Positions 46,331 through 55,436 of a DNA stretch of 64,000 bases are shown here, piece after piece. The translations under genes were made by a program, and so were the position numbers. Positions within the stretch are counted from its first letter, which is position 1. The number at the start of each line of letters is the position of its first letter. The notes beneath the pieces were generated by a model that was not told the origin of the DNA, made no database searches, and was given only the letters and a program-made list of their open reading frames with translations. Origin of the DNA: Myroides odoratimimus (GTDB lineage: Bacteria > Bacteroidota > Bacteroidia > Flavobacteriales > Flavobacteriaceae); the NCBI RefSeq assembly GCF_001485415.1, contig NZ_BCMQ01000019.1, positions 1 to 64,000 on the forward strand, read 5' to 3'.

Positions 46331-46957
46331 TTAGCTTACTAGTAGAAAAACTGCTAATCCACTAAAAACGATGATTTGAAGCCACTTTAAAAATATATTG
46401 ACATATTTATTATCTCTCATATAATCTGTCAGCTTAGCTGCTATAGTACAGATGATAAAGAAAATGACTACTGCTTCTGTAATAAACACGGTACCTAGTA
46501 CAAAAACTTGTTTCTGTACACTCCCTGCACTTTCTGTAATAAACCCTGGGAATAAAGCCAAAAAGAACATCATAACCTTTGGATTTAATACATTCATCAG
46601 CAATCCTTTTCTGACAAATCCCATAAAAGTCTTATCATTCTGTCCTGAACTAGATTCATCAATGACGATTACATTCTCTTCCTGAAATACTTTATAAGAC
46701 AACCAGAATAGATATAAGGCTCCGAATAACTTAACACCTTTAAACAGTAATTCAGATTGCGTAATTAAAGCGGAGATTCCAAAAGCAAATAATGATAAAT
46801 GGAATAATAAACCTCCTACCTGTCCTACCACTACCGCATATCCATACTTACGCCCTCTGGTAATGCTCTGCGAAACCACATATAGAATATCTGGTCCTGG
46901 AGTAATAATCAATAAAAAACAAGTTATAAAAAAAGTATATAATACTTCTGTTGACAT
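46331..46957 (-). CDS. LysE/RhtB family exporter
   Basis: 208 residues with six hydrophobic helices. The N-terminal motif FLLIITPGPDILYVVSQSITRGRKYG (written here in part as TPGPDILYV, near 20-28) and the Asn-Pro in LNPKVMMFFLALFPGF near 123 are family signatures. Members export amino acids such as threonine, homoserine or lysine; the substrate here is unknown. The gene starts 8 bases after the pyrD stop and is very probably co-transcribed with it, without an obvious functional link. Confidence 0.88.
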   Translation of the reverse strand: MSTEVLYTFFITCFLLIITPGPDILYVVSQSITRGRKYGYAVVVGQVGGLLFHLSLFAFGISALITQSELLFKGVKLFGALYLFWLSYKVFQEENVIVIDESSSGQNDKTFMGFVRKGLLMNVLNPKVMMFFLALFPGFITESAGSVQKQVFVLGTVFITEAVVIFFIICTIAAKLTDYMRDNKYVNIFLKWLQIIVFSGLAVFLLVS

Positions 46958-46965
46958 AATTAATT

Positions 46966-47985
46966 CTAATATTTAGATAATATGGCTTTATTAATCTTTT
47001 TAATCAAGCCTGGTCCTTCATATATAAAGCCAGTATAAAGCTGAATCAAGCTCGCTCCTGCCTCTAGTTTTTCTATCGCATCTTCTGCAGAATGTATACC
47101 TCCCACACCGATAATAGGGAATGCTTTATTACTCTTCTCAGATAAGAATCGAATAACCTCTGTACTTCTCTTCGTCAGAGGCTTTCCACTTAGTCCCCCT
47201 GTCTCCTGCTGATGAATAGACTTCAGATTACTGCGATCGATAGTAGTATTCGTAGCGATCACTCCAACTATCTTTGTTTCTGTAACGATCTCTATAATAT
47301 CTAATAACTGATCATCTGTTAAATCTGGTGCTATCTTCAGTAAAATAGGCTTAGGAGCCTCTTTCTGATTATTTTTAACTTGTAATCCGTGAAGTAACGC
47401 TTTCAGTGGTTCTTTATCCTGTAATGCACGTAAATTAGGTGTATTAGGTGAACTCACATTTACCACGAAATAATCTACATAAGGAAACAACGCTTCAAAA
47501 CAGATTTCATAATCTTCATTTGCTTGTTCATTAGGAGTCACTTTGTTCTTCCCAATATTCCCTCCTATCAGCGTTCCTTTATTCTTCTTTAGACGCTCAA
47601 TAGCCTCTTCTATCCCTCCATTGTTAAATCCCATTCTATTGATAAGACCATTGTCTTCTTTTAGACGGAATAATCTCTTTTTAGGATTTCCAGGTTGTCC
47701 TTTTGGAGTAAGAGTCCCGATTTCTATAAAACCAAAACCAAAGTTTTCTAATTCTCTGTATAACTTAGCATCCTTATCCAGACCTGCTGCAAGACCTACT
47801 GGATTCTTAAACTTTAATCCAAATACTTCTCTCTCTAATCTAGGGTCATTTACTTGACAATTGGCGCGAATAAGTGCGGATACACCAGGAATACTATTCA
47901 CGAATTTAAGAGCACCGAAGGTAAAATGATGCACTTTCTCTGGGTCAAACCTAAAAAATATAGGCTTAATAATGCTTTTATACAT
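46966..47985 (-). CDS. pyrD: Dihydroorotate dehydrogenase (quinone), class 2
   Basis: 339 residues. The N-terminal helix pair ([19 protein letters not shown]) docks the enzyme on the membrane, as in class 2. The FMN barrel has [12 protein letters not shown] near 62, the catalytic Ser in [11 protein letters not shown] near 175 and [11 protein letters not shown] near 292. It oxidises dihydroorotate to orotate in pyrimidine synthesis and reduces menaquinone. A -7 element lies at 48025-48032. Confidence 0.96.
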   Translation of the reverse strand: MYKSIIKPIFFRFDPEKVHHFTFGALKFVNSIPGVSALIRANCQVNDPRLEREVFGLKFKNPVGLAAGLDKDAKLYRELENFGFGFIEIGTLTPKGQPGNPKKRLFRLKEDNGLINRMGFNNGGIEEAIERLKKNKGTLIGGNIGKNKVTPNEQANEDYEICFEALFPYVDYFVVNVSSPNTPNLRALQDKEPLKALLHGLQVKNNQKEAPKPILLKIAPDLTDDQLLDIIEIVTETKIVGVIATNTTIDRSNLKSIHQQETGGLSGKPLTKRSTEVIRFLSEKSNKAFPIIGVGGIHSAEDAIEKLEAGASLIQLYTGFIYEGPGLIKKINKAILSKY

Positions 47986-48024
47986 ACTAAATGACTTTGT
48001 GTTGTTGTGTGTCTAAATTTTGTG

Positions 48025-48032
48025 CAAAGGTA
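48025..48032 (-). promoter_or_regulatory. -7 element of pyrD
   Basis: The minus strand reads TACCTTTG, matching TAnnTTTG, 39 bases upstream of the ATG. Confidence 0.5.
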
Positions 48033-48191
48033 GTATTTAAACCTTGGATTTCATAGCGGTCTTTTTTTGTTTTTTATGATGGCCTTCCAATAGTTATTTC
48101 TAACACTAACCAATTAGGTCAAAACAGTTTACAAAAAAGTCCTTCTAAGTAATCTCTACTAATCTTTCTCTACCAACCAAGCCCTATTTTC

Positions 48192-48300
48192 CTTGCACTT
48201 TCTTGAGGTTTTCTAGGAGATTCCTTGGAGTTTCCTAGCCCAGAAGGCATTTTTCTCGAAGAAAGGTGCAAGAATACCTCAAGAAAACCCCTAGCAATCT
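48192..48300. repeat. Mosaic inverted repeat in an intergenic region
   Basis: CTTGCAC (48192-48198) is followed by TTTCTTGAGGTTTTCT (48199-48214). Reversed copies appear as GTGCAAG (48266-48272) and AGAATACCTCAAGAAA (48271-48286, one mismatch). Between them TTTCTTGAGGTTTTCTAGG is echoed as TTCCTTGGAGTTTCCTAG. The block could fold into alternative hairpins and resembles a dispersed intergenic repeat element. Only this copy is in the window. Confidence 0.5.
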
Positions 48301-48440
48301 CGAAACATTATAATTTAAACATTATTCATCACCATACCTCCAACTACCGCATCTTATTTAAATCCAGTATAAACAAAGCGTTCCACTCTTATCTTTTTTA
48401 TATGTTTTGTAAATTGTAGCATATTAAAAAAGATAGAAAT

Positions 48441-51266
48441 ATGTTACCATTACAATACCAAAAGTTCAAAGAAGAACTAGCTAATCACGTAGATTCTGAT
48501 AGGATTATCACTAATCCGATTCAACTATTAGCGTATGGTACTGATGCTAGTTTTTATAAATTAGTTCCTAAAATAGTTGTTCAAGTACACAATCACCAAG
48601 AAGCTGTAGCTACCCTACAGACTGCTACAAGGCACAATGTAGCGGTGACGTACCGAGCGGCAGGAACAAGTCTATCTGGACAGGCAGTAACAGATTCTGT
48701 CTTGATGGTGGCTACTCATCAATGGAAAAAATATGAAATCTTAAACAATGGGCTTCAAGCGAAGTTTCAGCCCGGTATTATTGGAGGAAGAGCTAATATT
48801 ATCCTGGCTCCTTATGGACGTAAGATAGGTCCAGATCCTGGCTCTATCAATGCCGCAATGATAGGTGGTATCGCTGCTAATAATGCTAGTGGAATGTGCT
48901 GTGGTACTTCGCAGAACTCTTATAATACAATTGCAGATATTAAGATTGTTCTTTATGACGGAACCGTATTAGATACGGCAAACGATGAAAGCAAAAAAGA
49001 ATTCGCTGAGAAACATCCTGAAATCATCAAAGAAATAGAGCGTCTAAGGGATGCTATCCATACAGATCGCACACTATACGATCGAATAGAGCGCAAGTTT
49101 AAAATCAAAAATACCACAGGATATAGCCTTAATGCGTTTATAGACTATCACGATCCTTATGAAATCATTAAACATATTATGATAGGGTCTGAGGGTACAT
49201 TAGCCTTTATCTCTGATATTACGTATAATACAGTCATTAATTACAAACACAAAGCGTGTACATTAATGATTTTTGAAACGATAGAAAAAGCCTGCCAAGC
49301 AGTGCCTTTTTTAAAGAAAAGCCCTGTAGCGGCAGTAGAGTTACTAGATAGAAATAGTATTAAATCTATCGAAGATGAAGCTCTTGCCCCAGAATATTTC
49401 AAGACATTACCAGAAACGGCTTGTATCTTACTTGTCGAAGCACAAGCAGAGAATGAAACTGAAATGTCAACTAAACAACAACAAATCAGAGAGGCAATTG
49501 CTTCTACTCCTACTTATAAACCTTTTGAGTTTACTTCAGAACCTCAACAATACGCATTCAATTGGAAGGCTAGAAATGGTCTGTTACCTACGACAGGAGC
49601 ATTGAGAAAGACAGGGACTACTTGTATCATTGAAGATGTTGCCTTTCCTGTAGAGAAATTAGCCGATGCGTGTATTGCCATGAAAGATTTGTTTGCAGAA
49701 TTACAATACCATGATGCAGTACTATTCGGGCATGCCTTAGAAGGAAACTTACACCTAGTATTCTCACAAGATTTCTCTACTCAAGAAGAAATAGACAGAT
49801 ATGCTCGATTAATGGATGGGTTGGTAGAAATAGTAGTAGATAGATTTGAAGGTTCATTAAAAGCTGAACATGGAACAGGGCGAAATATGGCTCCTTTCGT
49901 AGAGAAAGAATGGGGTAAACAAGCTTATGACATTATGCTAAAAGTCAAAGCAATCTTTGACCCACATAACTTAGTGAACCCAGGTGTAATTATCAATGCT
50001 AATCCTCATGTTCATTTAGAGAACTTCAAAGCTTCTCCTGCTACTAACGAAATAGTAGATAAATGTATCGAATGCGGATTCTGTGAATCACACTGTGTAT
50101 CAGAAGGGCTCACACTATCACCAAGACAACGTATCGTGGTAGGTAGAGAAATAGCAAGACTACAAGCTATAGGGAAAGATACAGAAGAGTTAGAGAACTT
50201 AGTAAATAGTGCTCATTACTATGCTGATGAAACATGTGCTACAGATGGACTATGTGCCTTAGCATGTCCTGTAAAAATAGATACGGGTAAATACATTAAA
50301 GATATTCGTCATAGCGCTATTACGGACAAAGACAGAAAAAATGCTGAGTATTTTGTAGAAAATATGGAACGCGTTACTGCCATGGGGCGTAAGGCATTAA
50401 ACACCGTTGGGGTATTCCAAAATATCTTAGGGAATAAGATTATGACTAGTGTGTCAAGTGGTATGCGTAAGATGTCTGGTAATAAAATACCACAATGGAA
50501 TGTAGCCATGCCTAAAGGCAATAAGCATAAAATAACAGAACCTATCGTTAATCCTGGACAAGATAGAAAAGTAGTTTACTTCCCTTCATGCATTAATAGA
50601 ACAATGGGTAAATCTAATGACTATCCTAAATCTGATATGGATTTAACAGCTAAAACAGTAGAACTACTTAAACGTGCTGGATATACCATTATATACCCAG
50701 AAAACGTAAATAATATGTGCTGCGGAATGCCATTTAGCAGTAAAGGAATGAAAGAAGAAGGACATACTAAATCCTCAGAATTAGAACTTGCTTTATTAAA
50801 AGCTACTGAGGATGGTAGATACCCTGTATTATTTGACATGAGTCCTTGTTTTTATACCTTCTATGATGCTCATAAAGATGGTAAACTAAAAATGCACGAT
50901 CCTATCGAATTTATGTTGGATTATGTAATGCCTATATTACCTGTTAAGAGTCCAAGAAAAGAGATCAGTGTATTCCCTGTATGCTCTGTTAAGAAAGTAG
51001 GATTAGAAGGCAAGTTACTTGAATTGACTAAGCTGTGTGCTGAGAAAGTAAACTATATTGATAGTAACTGTTGTGGCTTTGCAGGAGATAGAGGGTTTAC
51101 GTTCCCTGAATTAAATAAACATGGTAATAGACACTTAAAAGAACAAATACCTACTGATGCGAAGGATGCATTCTCTACCAGTCGTACGTGTGAAATAGGG
51201 CTAACAGAATATGGAGGTGTAAACTTTAAGTCTATCTTCTACTTGATAGATGAAGTAACTAAATAG
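48441..51266 (+). CDS. FAD- and Fe-S-containing 2-hydroxyacid dehydrogenase (D-lactate dehydrogenase-like)
   Basis: 941 residues. The order is an FAD_binding_4 domain (TYRAAGTSLSGQAV near 68, IGPDPGSINAAMIGGIAANNASGM near 130), the FAD oxidase C domain with GHALEGNLHLV and EHGTGRNMAPF, two Fe-S motifs (CIECGFCESHC near 541; CATDGLCALACP near 595) and two CCG cysteine-rich domains (NNMCCGMPF; SNCCGFAGDRG). Related single-chain enzymes (YdiJ/Dld type) oxidise D-lactate, D-2-hydroxyglutarate or similar acids at the membrane. The substrate cannot be fixed. It stands alone. Confidence 0.88.
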   Translation: MLPLQYQKFKEELANHVDSDRIITNPIQLLAYGTDASFYKLVPKIVVQVHNHQEAVATLQTATRHNVAVTYRAAGTSLSGQAVTDSVLMVATHQWKKYEILNNGLQAKFQPGIIGGRANIILAPYGRKIGPDPGSINAAMIGGIAANNASGMCCGTSQNSYNTIADIKIVLYDGTVLDTANDESKKEFAEKHPEIIKEIERLRDAIHTDRTLYDRIERKFKIKNTTGYSLNAFIDYHDPYEIIKHIMIGSEGTLAFISDITYNTVINYKHKACTLMIFETIEKACQAVPFLKKSPVAAVELLDRNSIKSIEDEALAPEYFKTLPETACILLVEAQAENETEMSTKQQQIREAIASTPTYKPFEFTSEPQQYAFNWKARNGLLPTTGALRKTGTTCIIEDVAFPVEKLADACIAMKDLFAELQYHDAVLFGHALEGNLHLVFSQDFSTQEEIDRYARLMDGLVEIVVDRFEGSLKAEHGTGRNMAPFVEKEWGKQAYDIMLKVKAIFDPHNLVNPGVIINANPHVHLENFKASPATNEIVDKCIECGFCESHCVSEGLTLSPRQRIVVGREIARLQAIGKDTEELENLVNSAHYYADETCATDGLCALACPVKIDTGKYIKDIRHSAITDKDRKNAEYFVENMERVTAMGRKALNTVGVFQNILGNKIMTSVSSGMRKMSGNKIPQWNVAMPKGNKHKITEPIVNPGQDRKVVYFPSCINRTMGKSNDYPKSDMDLTAKTVELLKRAGYTIIYPENVNNMCCGMPFSSKGMKEEGHTKSSELELALLKATEDGRYPVLFDMSPCFYTFYDAHKDGKLKMHDPIEFMLDYVMPILPVKSPRKEISVFPVCSVKKVGLEGKLLELTKLCAEKVNYIDSNCCGFAGDRGFTFPELNKHGNRHLKEQIPTDAKDAFSTSRTCEIGLTEYGGVNFKSIFYLIDEVTK

Positions 51267-51289
51267 AACCTACTTATTAAAAATGATAT

Positions 51290-51326
51290 AATATGGCATA
51301 GACAACAAGTCTATGCCATATTTTAT
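51290..51326 (+). terminator. Terminator of the FAD/Fe-S dehydrogenase gene
   Basis: AATATGGCATAGAC (51290-51303) pairs perfectly with 51309-51322 around an AACAA loop, followed by TTATTT. Confidence 0.85.
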
Positions 51327-51357
51327 TTAGATTTGTTTTTAAACCAATTCAAAAAAC

Positions 51358-51906
51358 ATGCTAAATATAGACTTAACCATATTTCCTATACTCGAAACAG
51401 ATAGACTTATTCTTAGACGTTTAGATATAAATGACTTAAATACGATGTACACCATGCGTACAGACCCAGAAGTGATGAAGTATATCCCTGTACCTGTTAC
51501 ACAATCAGAAGAAGAAATAAAACAATATATCCATTCTATAGATGAAAGAATGGCAGCTAAAGAATGTGTTAATTGGGCAATCACACTAAAAGAAGAAGGT
51601 ACAATGATTGGCACCATCGGGTTTTATCGTATGAAACTAGAGCACTATAGAGCAGAAACAGGATATATGTCTTTGCCCCAGTATAATGGAAAAGGTTATA
51701 TAACTGAAGCTCTTCAAGCCATCGTACATTATGGCTTCTCTACCATGAAATTACATTCTATAGAAGCGCTCTTAGATCCAGAGAATATTGGTTCTATGAA
51801 AGTTCTTGAAAAATGCGGCTTTATCAAAGAAGGTCATTTAAAAGAAAACTGGTTCTTTGATGGTCAATTCTTAGATACGGTGATCTATTCTAAGCTAAAC
51901 AAATAA
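51358..51906 (+). CDS. GNAT-family N-acetyltransferase, RimJ/RimL type
   Basis: 182 residues. It starts with the typical ETDRLILRRLDINDL, then the acetyl-CoA loop in SLPQYNGKGYITEALQAIV near 107-125, and ends with the N-x-G-S-x-K-V-LEKCGF motif near 150. This branch acetylates N-termini of ribosomal proteins, or antibiotics and other amines; the substrate here is unknown. The gene lies between two terminators and so is its own unit, convergent with nnr. Confidence 0.9.
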   Translation: MLNIDLTIFPILETDRLILRRLDINDLNTMYTMRTDPEVMKYIPVPVTQSEEEIKQYIHSIDERMAAKECVNWAITLKEEGTMIGTIGFYRMKLEHYRAETGYMSLPQYNGKGYITEALQAIVHYGFSTMKLHSIEALLDPENIGSMKVLEKCGFIKEGHLKENWFFDGQFLDTVIYSKLNK

Positions 51907-51907
51907 A

Positions 51908-51945
51908 GTAAGGCTACCTTCTTAGAGGTAGCCTTACATTTTTAT
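51908..51945 (+). terminator. Bidirectional terminator
   Basis: GTAAGGCTACCT (51908-51919) pairs perfectly with 51926-51937, then a T-run. It lies between the convergent acetyltransferase and nnr genes. Confidence 0.85.
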
Positions 51946-51954
51946 ATTCACTAT

Positions 51955-53460
51955 TTATAATGCAATTTGATTATAAGCAGCACTAATATAGTTACTTACA
52001 TCCGAAGCAACTAGACTATGTGGATGAATATTCTCAATAGCTAAATCACCTGCTAATCCATGTAAATAGACTCCTACTATAGCGGCTTCTTTACTAGTGT
52101 AACCCTGCCCAAGTAAAGAGGTAATCATACCTGTCAAGGTATCTCCTACTCCAGCAGTAGCCATTCCCCAGTTACCTGATGAGTTAAAGTAGATCGTTTC
52201 GTCTGGTGCTATTGTTATCGTATGTGCTCCTTTTAATACAAAGATGACATTGTGCTTTTTAGCCAACTGTTTTACTTTATCAATCTTATCAAAGTCATTA
52301 TCCCACTCACCGATAAGTCTTTTCAGTTCTTTTTCGTGTGGGGTTAAGATACTTTCTGCTGGAACTTTATCTAAACACTTCTGTTCACTAATAATATTAA
52401 GAGCATCTGCATCTATTACTAATTTCCTATCCTTATTCTCTTTTAAAAAACTGATTAATGCAGTAGCTGTATCTTTATGTAATCCTATACCACACCCTAC
52501 TCCTACTGCATCATAATGTTCTACAGATGGAAATACTTTTATATAGTCTTCACTAGTACATGTATCACACATGACTTCAGGTATCCCTGTCTGTACGATA
52601 GTATATCCGCAACTCGGTACATAGGCCGTCACGATTCCACTTCCTGTATGCATAGCAGCCTTACTTGCTAAAGTCACAGCTCCTATTTTTCCTTTACTCC
52701 CACCGATTAATATTACTCTACCAAAGTCATCCTTATTACTAAACTTAGTTCCTGATTTCACTAAGTTTTTCACTTTATCCTGTTCTACAAAATAAGCATC
52801 CGACTTAGTACTCTCTATATAGTCTAGATCGAGTCCTATATCTAATATTTCTAGTTCTTTCACATATTCTTTAGCATCAGATAACAGTAATGCTGTTTTT
52901 GGTAATTGGAATGTATAAACTACATCAGCCTTAAATACAATAGCTTCTTTTGGTGTTGCCACATCTGCTAATAATCCTGAAGGCATATCTATAGAAACTC
53001 TCTCTAGACATGGAGTTTCATTTAAAAAATCAAAGATAGGACGCCACTCTTCATCTAAAGGACTATGTAATCCTATACCAAATAAAGCATCTACGATAAC
53101 ATCATCTTTCTTTACTTTTAATTTACTCTTTGTATTAAACTTCTCTACATTGATATCTCTATCCTCTAATAGATCTTGATTCTGAGCATTATCAGGACTA
53201 TATTTCTTAGTTTGCACCAAGAATACCTTCACCATAGCTCCTCCTTCTTTTAATAATCTAGCTAAGGTTAATCCATCACCTCCATTATTTCCCGTTCCAC
53301 AAAAAATAACAAATGATGTTTGATATAATTTATATCTAGTTTGCAACTTCTCAAAGACTTTAGTTGTTGCTCTCTCCATTAACTTAAATGAAGATATATA
53401 TTGATTGGATACTGTCTCTTTATCCAATGCTTGCATTTGTGCTGTATTAAAAATTTTCAT
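51955..53460 (-). CDS. nnr: Bifunctional NAD(P)H-hydrate epimerase/dehydratase
   Basis: 501 residues. The N-terminal YjeF_N epimerase domain (about 1-215) has FCGTGNNGGDGLTLARLL and DALFGIGL. The C-terminal YjeF_C dehydratase domain (about 225-500) has GGSKGKIGAVTLASKAAMHTG, LTPHEKELKRL and the catalytic GNWGMATAGVGDTLTGMI. It repairs NADH or NADPH damaged by hydration, the epimerase making the two epimers interchangeable and the dehydratase using ADP or ATP. It is a single gene without a clear -7 element. Confidence 0.95.
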   Translation of the reverse strand: MKIFNTAQMQALDKETVSNQYISSFKLMERATTKVFEKLQTRYKLYQTSFVIFCGTGNNGGDGLTLARLLKEGGAMVKVFLVQTKKYSPDNAQNQDLLEDRDINVEKFNTKSKLKVKKDDVIVDALFGIGLHSPLDEEWRPIFDFLNETPCLERVSIDMPSGLLADVATPKEAIVFKADVVYTFQLPKTALLLSDAKEYVKELEILDIGLDLDYIESTKSDAYFVEQDKVKNLVKSGTKFSNKDDFGRVILIGGSKGKIGAVTLASKAAMHTGSGIVTAYVPSCGYTIVQTGIPEVMCDTCTSEDYIKVFPSVEHYDAVGVGCGIGLHKDTATALISFLKENKDRKLVIDADALNIISEQKCLDKVPAESILTPHEKELKRLIGEWDNDFDKIDKVKQLAKKHNVIFVLKGAHTITIAPDETIYFNSSGNWGMATAGVGDTLTGMITSLLGQGYTSKEAAIVGVYLHGLAGDLAIENIHPHSLVASDVSNYISAAYNQIAL

Positions 53461-53720
53461 ATTGCTACTTATAGTTAATCATCATGAGTAAAGGTAACAA
53501 ATACAACTATTGAAAACTGAGCTATACACTACTATACCACCGAATTATCTAAGTGTGAAGAAACATATTGATTCTCACTTTGAGTAATACTAATTATATC
53601 AAAAAAATAACAAAACAATGATTATTTACTATAAAATCAACTAAATACTAAAAGCATAAAATAACACTTTTACTGTCAAACTATATTGTCTCTGTATATT
53701 TATGTTCAAATGTGATTTAG

Positions 53721-53728
53721 TATCTTTG
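53721..53728 (+). promoter_or_regulatory. -7 element of the HMA-AraC gene
   Basis: TATCTTTG matches TAnnTTTG, 22 bases before the ATG at 53751. Confidence 0.5.
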
Positions 53729-53750
53729 AGTTTCTAAAAGGATATTTCAG

Positions 53751-54311
53751 ATGAAACTATATATAAAAAACATGGTGTGTGAAAGGTGTAAAATGGCAGT
53801 AGATAATCTACTGACAGAAGCAAAATACACCCCTACTAAAATAGAACTAGGAGAAATAGAAATACAAGAAGACTTGAACTCTTCACAGCTAAAAGAGATT
53901 GAAGTTAAATTACAAAAGATTGGTTTTGAACTCCTAGACAATCAAAAAAGTAAAACAGTAGACAAAGTCAAAACAGTATTAATAGAATTAGTACAAAAAC
54001 ACAATGCTAATCTACAAATACCACTATCTGCTTATATAGCGGATAAAATGCAAATGGATTACCACGCTCTAAGCCTATTATTTTCGCAACTAGAATCTAC
54101 TACTATAGAGCAATACTTTATTCAATTAAAAATAGAAAAGGTAAAAGAACTGTTAGTATATGACGAATTAAGCCTAAAAGAGATAACCTATCAATTAAAT
54201 TATAGTAGTGTAGCTCACTTAAGCAAACAGTTTAAAAAAGTAACAGGTCTAACTCCTACTCATTTTAAAACTACTGGGGCAGAACGCCGCAAGGTTATTG
54301 ATAAAATATAA
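53751..54311 (+). CDS. AraC-family regulator with N-terminal heavy-metal-associated-like domain
   Basis: 186 residues. The N-terminal 60 resemble an HMA (ferredoxin-like) metal-binding domain, with Cys10 and Cys13 in MVCERCK and then a beta-alpha-beta pattern. The C-terminal 100 form an AraC-type double helix-turn-helix (SLKEITYQLNYSSVAHLSKQ, then F-K-K-V-T-G-L-T-P). A soft metal or thiol signal could therefore gate DNA binding. This is inference, since CxxC pairs can also be redox switches. It is a single gene with its own promoter and terminator; the target genes are not evident. Confidence 0.85.
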   Translation: MKLYIKNMVCERCKMAVDNLLTEAKYTPTKIELGEIEIQEDLNSSQLKEIEVKLQKIGFELLDNQKSKTVDKVKTVLIELVQKHNANLQIPLSAYIADKMQMDYHALSLLFSQLESTTIEQYFIQLKIEKVKELLVYDELSLKEITYQLNYSSVAHLSKQFKKVTGLTPTHFKTTGAERRKVIDKI

Positions 54312-54312
54312 C

Positions 54313-54345
54313 AAAAAAGACGATTTGGTTAAATCGTCTTTTTTG
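54313..54345 (+). terminator. Bidirectional terminator
   Basis: AAAAAAGACGATTT (54313-54326) pairs perfectly with 54331-54344, with a GGTT loop. It lies between the convergent HMA-AraC and acetyltransferase genes. Confidence 0.85.
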
Positions 54346-54348
54346 TTC

Positions 54349-54927
54349 TTATAATTTTGCTTCTAGAGCCTCTTTAGCATGACTAAACCATTCGTCTTTA
54401 AGCATACTAAATATAGCAGTATCTCTACGTCTACCACTGTGAATAATGATTTCACTTCTCAATACTCCTTCTAACGTACAACCTACACTCTGAACAGCCA
54501 CTTTACTTCTCTCATTCGTATTGTCTACTCTAAACTCTACCCTTTCCATTCCCATCACTTCAAAAGCATATTTAAACATCATATACTTACAGTGCTTGTT
54601 TACTCCAGTTCCTTGAGTAAGTTTACTATACCAAGTATACCCTATTAATAGCGTCTTGTTCTTTTGATCAATATTATAAAATCGTGTAGAGCCAACATAC
54701 TCTTCTGTCCTTTTATCAAAAACAATGAAAGGATACGCTTTACCCTTATTCCTATCTTCAATCGCTTGGCTAATATACTTTTTCATTCCATCAGCTCCTT
54801 CAACTCCGACAGTTGCATATTTCCATATTTCAGGCTCTTTAATTGCAAATCCTACTAAATCATTATAATTATATGCTTCTAGTGGTTTAAGAATGACGCG
54901 ATCATCCATTAACACAATATCCTCCAT
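54349..54927 (-). CDS. GNAT-family N-acetyltransferase, RimJ/RimL-like
   Basis: 192 residues. It has the fold order of the family: DDRVILKPLEAYNYND at the start, EYVGSTRFYNID (strand 4) near 74, W-Y-S-K-L-T-Q-G-T-G-V-N-K near 100 in the acetyl-CoA region, and the C-terminal VDNTNERSKVAVQSVGCTLEG near 135. The substrate is unknown. Its start is 4 bases after the stop of the DUF4377 lipoprotein gene, so the two are co-transcribed. The usual R/Q-x-x-G-x-G loop is altered to QGTGVN. Confidence 0.85.
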   Translation of the reverse strand: MEDIVLMDDRVILKPLEAYNYNDLVGFAIKEPEIWKYATVGVEGADGMKKYISQAIEDRNKGKAYPFIVFDKRTEEYVGSTRFYNIDQKNKTLLIGYTWYSKLTQGTGVNKHCKYMMFKYAFEVMGMERVEFRVDNTNERSKVAVQSVGCTLEGVLRSEIIIHSGRRRDTAIFSMLKDEWFSHAKEALEAKL

Positions 54928-54931
54928 ATCC

Positions 54932-55324
54932 CTATGCTTTTTTTTCTTTTGAGATTTCAGTCACTAAAACATATCTGAAAGATGTTGCATCAGCAGGAGG
55001 ATTAGCTATATCTATTCTCTTCACTTCTATTTTATACTCATATCCTTCTTCATAATTAAACCCCTCTATCTCTTGATACATTAACTCCCAAGGTGCATCC
55101 TCTTCTTCCTTGACCATCATACATTTTTTAGGGGCAATACCCGCACACTCATCCAGCTTAGAAGCTACATATAATACCTTCACCTCTTCAGAAGCATCTA
55201 TTTCGGTTACTTCAGGCACATCATTATGCTCAACAGTACTATTTTCTCCTTGCTCTATATTTTTATCCTTACAAGAAATTAATACCCCTAAAGACATTAT
55301 GGCTAATAAAACTATTTTTTTCAT
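54932..55324 (-). CDS. DUF4377 lipoprotein
   Basis: 130 residues. The signal peptide has a lipobox at Cys18 (LISC). The C-terminal DUF4377 domain (about 55-120) shows the pattern C-A-G-I-A-P-K-K-C-M-M-V-K-E, then W-E-L-M-Y-Q-E-I-E-G-F, then GYEYKIEVKR. The two cysteines could form a disulfide. DUF4377 has no known function and often occurs in outer-membrane lipoproteins. The gene is followed 4 bases later by an acetyltransferase. Confidence 0.85.
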   Translation of the reverse strand: MKKIVLLAIMSLGVLISCKDKNIEQGENSTVEHNDVPEVTEIDASEEVKVLYVASKLDECAGIAPKKCMMVKEEEDAPWELMYQEIEGFNYEEGYEYKIEVKRIDIANPPADATSFRYVLVTEISKEKKA

Positions 55325-55404
55325 TCTTTATAATTTTCTAGTTTGGTAAAAATATAAATTTAAAACTCAATGAGTCGTTTTTACGTACTTAATTCTAGTA
55401 TAAA

Positions 55405-55436
55405 CAAAAAAAGCTTGCCCTATGCATAGGCAAGCT
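55405..55436 (-). terminator. Terminator overlapping the stop codon of the small gene
   Basis: AGCTTGCC (55412-55419) pairs perfectly with GGCAAGCT (55429-55436). On the minus strand the hairpin covers the last coding codons and the TAG, followed by TTTTTT. The gene thus has no separate 3' untranslated hairpin. Confidence 0.75.

Larger units (their letters stand above)
47986..48440. other. Intergenic region, 455 bp
   Basis: Between divergent pyrD and the FAD/Fe-S dehydrogenase gene. It contains the pyrD promoter and an unusually GC-rich repeat-like block at 48192-48300. A short plus-strand frame at 48225-48419 runs through the repeat and looks non-coding. Confidence 0.5.

Noticed and set aside
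48225..48419. Plus-strand frame of 64 codons upstream of the FAD/Fe-S dehydrogenase
   Set aside because: It runs through the inverted-repeat block and then AT-rich spacer; the translation has no recognisable pattern or promoter.
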